From an uncultured Parabacteroides sp. (GTDB taxonomy: Bacteria; Bacteroidota; Bacteroidia; Bacteroidales; Tannerellaceae): a stretch of 7,969 nucleotides of DNA. Below the pieces are notes generated by a model. The model saw nothing but the letters and a program-made list of their open reading frames with translations, made no database searches and had not been told where the DNA came from. The position numbers and the translations under genes were made by a program. Location: contig CALBYC010000087.1 of NCBI GenBank assembly GCA_937890135.1, forward strand, positions 1 to 7,969, given 5' to 3'. Of the stretch, positions 1-5,898 are shown piece by piece. The first letter of the stretch is position 1. Each line of letters begins with the position of its first letter.

Positions 1-768
1 TGCCCCGAAGTTGCACAATTCCATCGCTTCTGTGAAACTAAGCCGGTCAATGACGTATGCGGAACTTATGACACGTGGATCTGCTGTCATGAAGCCATCG
101 ACATCTGTCCATATTTCCAAAATGGATGCATCCAATGCCGTCGCTAAGATAGAGGCTGTATAATCGGAACCTCCTCTTCCCAAATTGGTGACTTCCCCGT
201 TCTCCTTACTGCTCGAGATAAACCCCGGAACCAAGGCCACTTTGGGAAGGACGCTGAATGTTTCTTTGATTAACTTGTTCGTGAGTTCAAAGTCTACTAT
301 GTGACGATTGAACTGTTTGACTGTCTTTATGAATTTGCGTGAATCATATAACTGTGCGCCGCGGATGACATTTGACACGATGAGAGAGGAAAGCCTTTCG
401 CCATAACTTACTATCGCGTCGGACGTTTTTGGGGACAGGTCATTGATGAGGAAGACACCTCTGAATATATTTCCCAATTCATCCAGAAGCCCCATTACTC
501 GGATCTGTACGTTCCTGCGCGTTTCTTTGTCAGGTATGACCCCTTCGATGACATCTAAATGGCGAGCAATGATGCCGGACAATTCCTTTTCGTAGGCTAT
601 GTCTCCTTTGGCTGCTAAGGCGGAAGTTTGCAACAGTTTGTCTGTTATACCTCCCAATGCGGAAACGACTACTATGACGGGTTCGTCAATCGCTTCTACA
701 ATTTTTTTTACATTTAATATACTTTCAACGGTACCAACTGATGTACCCCCAAACTTTAATACTTTCAT
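1..768 (-). CDS. thrA: Aspartokinase, N-terminal part (probably bifunctional aspartokinase/homoserine dehydrogenase), runs off the left edge
   Basis: Catalyses phosphorylation of aspartate, the first step of the aspartate-family pathway (threonine, methionine, lysine); in the bifunctional form a C-terminal domain also reduces aspartate semialdehyde to homoserine. The 256 visible codons, read from ATG at 768-766, open with the kinase motif KFGGTS (residues 5-10), followed by an SYGERLSS segment, the nucleotide-binding GRGGSDYTA motif and an EIWTDVDGFMTADPR segment, ending at ELCNFGA. Order and spacing match the E. coli ThrA kinase domain, where KVLHPRT would follow. The homoserine dehydrogenase half would lie outside the window, so the bifunctional call is an inference; a monofunctional LysC-type kinase is the alternative. 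The gene is transcribed away from the plus-strand operon and has a long leader (see 865-954 and 903-926). Confidence 0.93.
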   Translation of the reverse strand, partial: MKVLKFGGTSVGTVESILNVKKIVEAIDEPVIVVVSALGGITDKLLQTSALAAKGDIAYEKELSGIIARHLDVIEGVIPDKETRRNVQIRVMGLLDELGNIFRGVFLINDLSPKTSDAIVSYGERLSSLIVSNVIRGAQLYDSRKFIKTVKQFNRHIVDFELTNKLIKETFSVLPKVALVPGFISSSKENGEVTNLGRGGSDYTASILATALDASILEIWTDVDGFMTADPRVISSAYVIDRLSFTEAMELCNFGA

Positions 769-809
769 TTTTTATCAGGTGTAAATATAATGGGACATAT
801 AGATGAAAA

Positions 810-825
810 TAACCTATAAAGGTTA
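810..825 (-). terminator. Small hairpin in the thrA leader
   Basis: TAACCT (810-815) and AGGTTA (820-825) form a perfect 6-bp stem with a 4-nt loop. Read on the minus strand it is followed by ATTTTC, so it has weak terminator-like form about 40 nt before the thrA start. It has little GC, so it is unlikely to stop transcription alone; it may be one element of a leader control structure. Confidence 0.25.
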
Positions 826-861
826 CTTGAACAAATGATGTAGAAAAATATAGGCCAGCTT

Positions 862-878
862 ATCCTATCGAATAGGAT
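862..878 (-). promoter_or_regulatory. Perfect 7-bp hairpin in the thrA leader
   Basis: ATCCTAT (862-868) and ATAGGAT (872-878) are exact inverted copies around a 3-nt loop. The stop codon of the small leader ORF (865-867 on the minus strand) lies inside the stem. No U-run follows on either strand, so a terminator role is not supported; it could be part of an attenuation or RNA-stability structure. Confidence 0.35.
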
Positions 879-954
879 TACCTTGATTCGTTTTAAACAA
901 TAACCCCCCGAGGGGCATCAATGCCCATGTATGATACGTGTTGAATATCGTCAT
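865..954 (-). CDS. Possible thrA leader peptide (29 aa)
   Basis: An ATG at 954-952 opens a 29-codon frame ending in TAG at 867-865, inside the thrA leader. The peptide starts MTIFNTYHTW, with Thr at residues 2, 6 and 9 and a further Thr at 22, plus Ile at 3 and 28. Leader peptides rich in Thr and Ile codons control threonine operons in Gammaproteobacteria. The Thr enrichment here is modest, the frame runs through the hairpins at 903-926 rather than stopping before them, and there is no ribosome site beyond an A-rich stretch. It may be a chance ORF. Confidence 0.25.
   Translation of the reverse strand: MTIFNTYHTWALMPLGGLLFKTNQGNPIR
903..926 (-). promoter_or_regulatory. Mutually exclusive hairpins in the thrA leader (attenuator-like)
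   Basis: On the minus strand GGGCA (926-922) pairs with TGCCC (917-913) around a 4-nt loop. The downstream alternative pairs GCCCC (916-912) with GGGGT (907-903, one G-U pair), also around a 4-nt loop, and is followed by TTATTGTTT (903-895), the form of an intrinsic terminator. The two stems share bases 913-916, so only one can form at a time. This is the geometry of transcription attenuation, though the trigger is not evident. Confidence 0.4.
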
Positions 955-1006
955 TGTTCTAATTTATTATTTTGCGCTTGCAATATTACAGAATCCTTCA
1001 TTATTA

Positions 1007-1023
1007 TCAAAGATAATCTTTGA
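1007..1023. promoter_or_regulatory. 17-nt palindrome between divergent promoters (operator candidate)
   Basis: TCAAAGAT (1007-1014), one central A, then ATCTTTGA (1016-1023): a perfect 8-bp inverted repeat. It covers the minus-strand -7 element (1008-1015) and the -33 element TTTG (1019-1022) of the plus-strand promoter. A protein bound here could block both directions. Part of the symmetry comes from the promoter motifs themselves, so chance is not excluded. Confidence 0.4.
1008..1015 (-). promoter_or_regulatory. Bacteroidetes -7 element of the likely thrA promoter
   Basis: Read on the minus strand this is TATCTTTG, an exact TAnnTTTG match to the Bacteroidetes housekeeping -7 consensus. It would place the transcription start near position 1000 and give thrA a leader of about 230 nt. 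No TTTG/TTG -33 element is visible about 19 nt upstream, so the promoter would be weak or activator-assisted. Confidence 0.45.
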
Positions 1024-1049
1024 CTTTTTTGTGCGGATGCTTACCTTTG
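1019..1049 (+). promoter_or_regulatory. Promoter for the cytochrome/oxidoreductase operon
   Basis: TTTG at 1019-1022, a 19-nt spacer, and TACCTTTG at 1042-1049 match both halves of the Bacteroidetes sigma-ABfr consensus with ideal spacing. The transcript would start near 1056 and carry a leader of about 220 nt to the ATG at 1279. It faces away from thrA. Confidence 0.55.
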
Positions 1050-1115
1050 CTGCGGTTGGGACATTTAAGAAAATTACTTTAATGTTTCAGACGGCATTAT
1101 TTACTTGACATTGTG

Positions 1116-1144
1116 TTGAATTTATAGGCATATTGGTTATTTTG
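1116..1144 (+). promoter_or_regulatory. Second, weaker promoter candidate for the same operon
   Basis: TTG at 1116-1118, an 18-nt spacer, and TTATTTTG at 1137-1144, which differs from TAnnTTTG at one base. It would give a shorter leader of about 125 nt. It could be an alternative to the promoter at 1019-1049. Confidence 0.25.
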
Positions 1145-1278
1145 TGTTAAATTACGGCTGTGTATATTTATTATTGAATAATTAATACTACTTTTATCGC
1201 ATGTTTCGTAACTATGCTGGTTAAAAGATAAAGAACAGCAGAAAACTTAACATAAATACCATTAACACGAACGGAAAA

Positions 1279-2835
1279 ATGAGTCATAATTCGCATTCGG
1301 AAAAGAAACGGAATTTTTTTAAAAGCAAGTCCTTTATTTTATTAGCTGGACTAAGTATAGGAGCAAGCTTAATGGTCGGGGTGTATCAGACATCCGTCTA
1401 TTTTTCTTCTGATGATTCATGTATGATGTGCCACGTGCATCCTCATGTGTATGATAGTTGGAAGTTGTCGAAACATGTCAATAATGGAAGCGGAGTCAAG
1501 ACGCATTGCGTTGCGTGCCACCTCCCTCCACAGTCTCATACGTGGGATTATTATACGGCAAAGATGAAATTAGGCTTGAAAGACGCATGGTCATATATGA
1601 CGAAAGATAGCGCTGATTTCAATTGGGAACAAAAATCGGAGTTGGAACATGCGGTTAAGTATATACCTAACGAATCTTGTAAGGAGTGTCATCAGAATCT
1701 TTTCCCGGAAGGAATAAGTAGTGATGGGGTGACTGCTCACCTTTATTATGATGAGAATGAGAAAAAACTGGATTTGCAATGCATCAGCTGCCATTTGGAC
1801 GCTGGTCACTACAATCCGAATTACTCTCATGCAAAGATGTCGGGTGTGCCGGGCGCAGAGGTCAGTTTAGGAACGCCTGTAGATACAAGTTTGTTTTTTA
1901 AGACGGCTACTCCCATTACTTCGTTTGCTAATTATACGGAACAGATACCAGGTACAGTGATTTCGTTCAATATGGTTGCCGTACCGGGCGGTAAGTTTGA
2001 AATGGGTAGTCCTGAGAATGAACCGTTCCGTCAACCAGATGAAACATTGCATGAAGTAACCGTAAGCTCGTTCTTTATGTCGGAAGTGGAAGTGACATGG
2101 GATCAATATTGGGCATTTTTTGCAAACACCATGAGTGAAGGGCGTACTCCTCCTGAGGAAGTATATGCAAACAACAGCAATCCGGATGTGGATGCAATAT
2201 CCGGTCCGACTCCACCTTTTGGTTTCCCAGACCAAGGTTGGGGAAGCGGTCAGCGTCCTGCTATCACCATGACGCACTATGCGGCGGAAACTTTCTGCCA
2301 ATGGCTTTCAAAGAAAACCGGCAAGAAATATCGTCTCCCGACCGAAGCCGAATGGGAATATGCTGCCCGCGGTGGAACTGAAACTCCGTATTTCTTCGCA
2401 GGTAATCCAAAAGACTTCTCGGATCAAGGCTTTTGGCGTAAATTCTTTGATGCTAAGACTGACAGCATAGCTTACTATGTGATTTATGCTAAAAACAGCC
2501 AAAATAGGACTCAAGAACCGGCTTCTGTCAAAGCTAATCCTTTTGGATTGAAGAATATGCTGGGCAATGTCATGGAATATTGTGCCGATAAATATGATCC
2601 GGAAGCATATAAGAATACTGCGAATGCGACTGATCCGCTCGTGACAAAAGGTGAAGAGTGGGTGGTAAGAGGCGGAAACTATACTTCTGATGCAGCGGAA
2701 GTGCGTTGCGCGGCACGTGCTCATACCGACCATGCAGCGTGGTTGAAAACAGACCCGCAACAGCCGAAAAGTATCTGGTGGTACTCTGACATCAAAGGCA
2801 TTGGTTTCCGTGTGGTATGCGAATATAATAAATAA
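1279..2835 (+). CDS. NrfH/NapC-like tetraheme cytochrome c fused to an FGE/SUMF1-like domain
   Basis: A 518-residue membrane-anchored periplasmic electron-transfer protein. After a short basic N-terminus, residues 19-42 form one uncleaved membrane helix. Four CXXCH heme-attachment motifs follow: CMMCH (48-52), CVACH (77-81), CKECH (134-138) and CISCH (168-172). One helix plus four hemes is the layout of the NapC/NirT/NrfH family, which oxidises menaquinol and passes electrons to a periplasmic partner. After a linker, residues about 229-516 form a formylglycine-generating-enzyme-like (SUMF1/PvdO) domain, with VPGGKFEMGS (235-244), the YRLPTEAEWEYAARGG core, GLKNMLGNVMEYC, RGGNY (464-468) and a terminal GIGFRVV. 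The RGG segment lacks the paired Cys of true FGE: Ser470 stands at the expected first Cys, and only Cys477 is nearby. Sulfatase activation is therefore unlikely, and the domain may dock a partner or bind sugar. First gene of the operon, 36 bp before the oxidoreductase. Confidence 0.85.
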   Translation: MSHNSHSEKKRNFFKSKSFILLAGLSIGASLMVGVYQTSVYFSSDDSCMMCHVHPHVYDSWKLSKHVNNGSGVKTHCVACHLPPQSHTWDYYTAKMKLGLKDAWSYMTKDSADFNWEQKSELEHAVKYIPNESCKECHQNLFPEGISSDGVTAHLYYDENEKKLDLQCISCHLDAGHYNPNYSHAKMSGVPGAEVSLGTPVDTSLFFKTATPITSFANYTEQIPGTVISFNMVAVPGGKFEMGSPENEPFRQPDETLHEVTVSSFFMSEVEVTWDQYWAFFANTMSEGRTPPEEVYANNSNPDVDAISGPTPPFGFPDQGWGSGQRPAITMTHYAAETFCQWLSKKTGKKYRLPTEAEWEYAARGGTETPYFFAGNPKDFSDQGFWRKFFDAKTDSIAYYVIYAKNSQNRTQEPASVKANPFGLKNMLGNVMEYCADKYDPEAYKNTANATDPLVTKGEEWVVRGGNYTSDAAEVRCAARAHTDHAAWLKTDPQQPKSIWWYSDIKGIGFRVVCEYNK

Positions 2836-2871
2836 CTTAAACATATATTGCTGACAAATTAAACAAGTATT

Positions 2872-4008
2872 ATGAAAAAGGGTAATATAAGCAGAAGGTC
2901 ATTTTTGAAGAGTTCAGCTATGGCCGGCGCTTTGAGCGCAATTGGTGGCGGTTCTGCCGCAACAGTATTAACATCTTGTGGTGGTGGAGAAGCGAAATCC
3001 AGTGCTAACAAACCATTGAAAGAGCCAGGTTCTTATTATATTCCTGAATTGCCGGATAAGGCAACTGATGGAAAAGAATTGAAAGCCGGGGTCATTGGTT
3101 GTGGTGGACGTGGTTCAGGTGCTGCATTTAATTTCTTGGATGCCGCAAACGGTGTTACTATCACTGCTTTGGCCGATACATTCCAAGAAAGAGTAGATGC
3201 TTTGGCTGATAAATTAAAGAGCGAAAAGAACATTGATATTCCTGCTGACAAGCGTTTCGTAGGTTTGGATGCATACAAGCAAGTGATTGACAGCGGCGTT
3301 GATGTTGTGATTGTTGCCACTCCGCCGTTGTTCCGTCCCGTACACTTCCAGTATGCTGTTGAAAAGAACAAGCACTGCTTCTTGGAAAAACCTATTTGTG
3401 TAGACCCTGCTGGTTATCGTATCATCATGGCTACTGCAAAGCAGGCACAAGCAAAGAATTTGTGCGTTGTAACAGGTACTCAGCGTCATCACCAGCGTTC
3501 TTATGTTGAATCATATAAGAAAGTGATGGAAGGTATGATTGGTGAAATCACTGGCGGTATCGTTTATTGGAACCAGCCTATGTTGTGGTATCGCGAGCGT
3601 CAGCCGGGTTGGAGCGATTGCGAATGGATGATCAAAGACTGGGTAAACTGGAAATGGTTGTCTGGAGACCATATCGTTGAACAGCACGTTCACAATATTG
3701 ATGTCTTCACTTGGTTCTCAGGTTTGAAACCTGTTAAGGCTGTCGGTTTTGGTTCTCGTCAGCGCCGTTTGACTGGTGACCAGTACGATAACTTCAGTGT
3801 TGACTTTACGATGGAAAATGGCATCCACATGCATAGTATGTGTCGTCAGATTGACGGTTGTGCTACTAATGTCAGTGAATTTATCCAAGGTACGAAAGGC
3901 TCTTGGGACAGCTCTACATTTGAAATCAAGGATTTGGCTGGTAATGTTCTGTGGAAAAAGAAAAAACAGATTACCAACAAACGAATCCTTATGTATTGGA
4001 ACATGTGA
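2872..4008 (+). CDS. Tat-exported lipoprotein oxidoreductase, Gfo/Idh/MocA family (frameshifted, N-terminal 378 residues)
   Basis: An NAD(P)-dependent oxidoreductase of the glucose-fructose oxidoreductase/MocA type, predicted to act outside the cytoplasm on a sugar or glycoside. The N-terminus carries a twin-arginine signal (SRRSFLK, Arg8-Arg9), a hydrophobic stretch, and a lipobox LTSC with lipidated Cys36. The Rossmann fold starts near 70 with the dinucleotide motif GCGGRG (76-81). The family's EKP motif is at 172-174 and the catalytic-loop GDHIVEQHVHNID at 265-277. Tat export suits a protein that folds with its cofactor before crossing the membrane. The frame diverges after residue about 361: the last residues here are out of frame and stop at 4006-4008, while the conserved C-terminus continues in the -1 frame to 4241. 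Intact length would be about 456 residues. The C-rich spacer after Cys36 has no acidic run, so a periplasm-facing anchor is more likely than surface display. Confidence 0.85.
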   Translation: MKKGNISRRSFLKSSAMAGALSAIGGGSAATVLTSCGGGEAKSSANKPLKEPGSYYIPELPDKATDGKELKAGVIGCGGRGSGAAFNFLDAANGVTITALADTFQERVDALADKLKSEKNIDIPADKRFVGLDAYKQVIDSGVDVVIVATPPLFRPVHFQYAVEKNKHCFLEKPICVDPAGYRIIMATAKQAQAKNLCVVTGTQRHHQRSYVESYKKVMEGMIGEITGGIVYWNQPMLWYRERQPGWSDCEWMIKDWVNWKWLSGDHIVEQHVHNIDVFTWFSGLKPVKAVGFGSRQRRLTGDQYDNFSVDFTMENGIHMHSMCRQIDGCATNVSEFIQGTKGSWDSSTFEIKDLAGNVLWKKKKQITNKRILMYWNM

Positions 4009-4241
4009 ACTGGATTAATACGATTCGTGCTGGTAAGTTGATTGAGCAGGCTTCTGAAACTGCTGTAGCTAACATGGCTGCCATCATGGGTCGTGAATCT
4101 GCATATACCGGTGCTGAAACAACTTGGGATGGCATGACTGCAGCTCAGTTGGATTACACTCCGAAAGACTTGAACTTAGGTAAGATGGATATGAGCACAT
4201 TTGTTGTTCCTGTTCCTGGTAAGCCTGTTGATAAAAAATGA
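3951..4241 (+). CDS. C-terminal continuation of the Gfo/Idh/MocA oxidoreductase in the -1 frame
   Basis: This frame carries the missing end of the preceding gene: from about 3966 it reads TDYQQTNPYVLEHVNWINTIRAGK, then MGRESAYTG and a WDGMTA segment, which are characteristic C-terminal motifs of Tat-signal Gfo/Idh/MocA proteins in Bacteroidetes. It has no signal or start of its own beyond a GTG at 3951 inside the upstream gene, so it is best read as part of one gene rather than an independent protein. The switch falls at TGG-AAAAA-G-AAAAAA (3952-3966), two A-runs of 5 and 6. Adding one A restores a single frame of about 456 residues. The frame stays clean for 90 codons, and its stop overlaps the next start as ATGA (4238-4241), so translational coupling is preserved. 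Confidence 0.8.
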   Translation: MEKEKTDYQQTNPYVLEHVNWINTIRAGKLIEQASETAVANMAAIMGRESAYTGAETTWDGMTAAQLDYTPKDLNLGKMDMSTFVVPVPGKPVDKK

Positions 4242-5197
4242 TGAGTATGACCCTCAATAGAAGAAATTTCTTAAAAGCAGGTTTGTCTGGTGCTGCGATG
4301 GCAGTAGGTGGCTCAACCATTGCTTCTTGTTCCGGCAAGCCGGCAGTGGAGGAGGCAACAGAAGCTGCTGCTAAAGTTACTGGCATACCTTATTCTCCTG
4401 ATGCTCAGTTGAACATATCTTTGCAGGAAGGTGTCGCTCCAGGTGAAACATTAGCTGAAAAGCTGGATTTCATGGAACAGAATGGTGTCGTAGGATTGGA
4501 ACCAGGAGGCCGAGGTTTGGGTAATCGAGTAAAAGAGTTCAAGGAAGCATTGTCTGGCAGGAACATTAAGATTTCTGCTATTTGTGCAGGTTTCCAAGGC
4601 TTTATTCTTTCTACCGATCCGGCGATTCGTAAGTTATGCATGGACACGATGAAGGAAATCTTGGTTGCCGCTGGCGAATTGCAATCTACGGGCGTGATCA
4701 TTGTTCCTGCATTTAATAATCAGGTGCCGGTTATGCCTCATACACAAGAAACACGTGACTTCTTGTGTGAACAGTATAACATAATGGGTAACTTCGCTCA
4801 TGAACATGGCACGACGGTGATTTTCGAGCCATTGAACAGGAAAGAAGCTTTCTACCTGCGTCAGGTCGGTGATGCTGCTGCCATTTGCCGTGACATCAAT
4901 AATCCTGGTGTTCGTTGCATGGGCGACTTTTGGCATATGTCGGAGGAGAATTCATTTATGGGTGCATTCATCTCCGCTGGCAAATATTTGCAACACGTGC
5001 ATATAGCAAGCTTGAAGCGTCGCAGCATGCCTGGAGAAGATGGTGAGGCTGATAACTATGTGGATGGATTCAAGGGTTTAAAGGTCATTGGGTATAATAA
5101 GTATATAAGCTTTGAATGTGGCTGCCAAAGTGAGGATCGCAAGGCTGCCGTAGTCAATGCGCTGAACTTGATTCGTAAACAATGGGAAGAGGCTTAA
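4238..5197 (+). CDS. Tat-exported lipoprotein sugar isomerase/epimerase (TIM barrel)
   Basis: A 319-residue xylose isomerase-like TIM-barrel protein (AP endonuclease family 2 fold). Proteins of this type act as isomerases, epimerases or lyases on sugars and keto-sugars. The N-terminus has a twin-arginine motif (NRRNFLK, Arg8-Arg9) and a lipobox IASC with Cys31, so it is exported folded and lipid-anchored like its neighbour. Likely metal ligands stand at the usual barrel positions: Glu197 (IFEPLNR), Asp230 and His233 (GDFWH), His253/His255 (HVHIAS) and Glu293 (SFECG). The start at 4238 overlaps the upstream stop as ATGA; ATGs at 4241 and 4247 are alternatives that all keep the Tat motif. Gfo/Idh/MocA enzymes paired with such isomerases are known in Bacteroidetes glycoside 3-oxidation clusters, which suggests successive steps on one substrate. 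The substrate itself cannot be read from sequence. Confidence 0.85.
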   Translation: MMSMTLNRRNFLKAGLSGAAMAVGGSTIASCSGKPAVEEATEAAAKVTGIPYSPDAQLNISLQEGVAPGETLAEKLDFMEQNGVVGLEPGGRGLGNRVKEFKEALSGRNIKISAICAGFQGFILSTDPAIRKLCMDTMKEILVAAGELQSTGVIIVPAFNNQVPVMPHTQETRDFLCEQYNIMGNFAHEHGTTVIFEPLNRKEAFYLRQVGDAAAICRDINNPGVRCMGDFWHMSEENSFMGAFISAGKYLQHVHIASLKRRSMPGEDGEADNYVDGFKGLKVIGYNKYISFECGCQSEDRKAAVVNALNLIRKQWEEA

Positions 5198-5198
5198 T

Positions 5199-5882
5199 AT
5201 GTCTTTGATACAACCCAATATGGCAATGAGTGAAGTGGTGGAAGCACACACTTCACTCATTCCTGTTATTAACCGGTTGGGGATACGTTTGGGTTTGAAA
5301 GATAAATCGGTGCGCGAAGTCTGTCAAGGCTATGGGTTGGATGCCGATTTTGTATTGATTATTATAAACACTTTTTTGAATGAGGAATATTTTCCTGAGA
5401 AGAGATTGAAAACTTTCCACCTTTCTCTTATCATTGATTACCTCGACAAGACAAATCAATATTATTTGATGTATCAGATTCCCAATGTGTCTCGTCATTT
5501 GGAGTTGTTCATTAAGCATAGCACTCACGATAATCCAACTTTGAAATTGATAGGGAGGTTCTTTCAGAATTTTAAAGAGCAATTAACTGCTCAGATTCAA
5601 TATGACGAACAAGTTTGGTTTCCATATTGTATCTCCTCCATGGAGAATAATCTGCCAAGTGCGTCACAAAATGCCCGCCTTGACTTAAAGACTGAGGATA
5701 ATACGGAAGCTTTGTTGGCTGATTTAAAAAGTATTATGATCAAGCATTTGTCGGGGAATTATAATGAGAACCTTTGTTATGCTGTCTTATTTGCGATTTC
5801 CACTTTAGAAAAAGATATGAAACAACATAATCGGATTCGAGAACGCATATTAAAGCCAATGGTGCTGAAAGTAGGCAAATGA
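5199..5882 (+). CDS. Degenerate hemerythrin/RIC-like protein with ScdA_N-type N-terminus
   Basis: A 227-residue soluble, helical cytoplasmic protein. Residues about 8-60 resemble the ScdA_N (DUF542) domain (SEVVEAHTSLIPVINRLGI), and residues about 70-220 follow the hemerythrin layout of the RIC/YtfE iron-sulfur repair family (compare YDEQVWFP at 135-142 and the final LEKDMKQH...P220). Most iron-ligand positions are changed: the usual HH pair is Asn86-Gln87; the His before the EE pair is Gln132; EE is Asp136-Glu137; and in the last helix the expected H/H/E positions read Lys208, Arg212 and Arg214, leaving His210. The CC of the classic ScdA_N is also absent. It probably does not hold a di-iron centre of the usual kind and may be a sensor or binding partner. 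One base separates it from the upstream stop, and 16 bp lie before the LuxR gene. The start could instead be Met8 or Met10. Confidence 0.65.
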   Translation: MSLIQPNMAMSEVVEAHTSLIPVINRLGIRLGLKDKSVREVCQGYGLDADFVLIIINTFLNEEYFPEKRLKTFHLSLIIDYLDKTNQYYLMYQIPNVSRHLELFIKHSTHDNPTLKLIGRFFQNFKEQLTAQIQYDEQVWFPYCISSMENNLPSASQNARLDLKTEDNTEALLADLKSIMIKHLSGNYNENLCYAVLFAISTLEKDMKQHNRIRERILKPMVLKVGK

Positions 5883-5898
5883 ATAAAAGAAGGGGTTA

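Noticed and set aside
599..784. 61-codon plus-strand frame at the left end
   Set aside because: It is antisense to the well-supported aspartokinase start region and resembles nothing; a shadow frame.
1279..1800. Calling the first operon gene nrfH (nitrite reductase subunit)
   Set aside because: The tetraheme part fits the family, but the FGE-like fusion and the absence of nrfA nearby make a nitrite-reduction role unsupported, so no gene symbol was given.
1970..2835. Sulfatase-activating formylglycine-generating enzyme
   Set aside because: The paired active-site cysteines of FGE are not present in the RGG segment and no sulfatase gene lies in the window.
2308..2844. 178-codon minus-strand frame opposite the FGE-like domain
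   Set aside because: It lies fully antisense to a strongly supported gene, and its sequence (rich in Ile, Phe, Arg, Cys) shows no family features. It is a shadow of the plus-strand codons.
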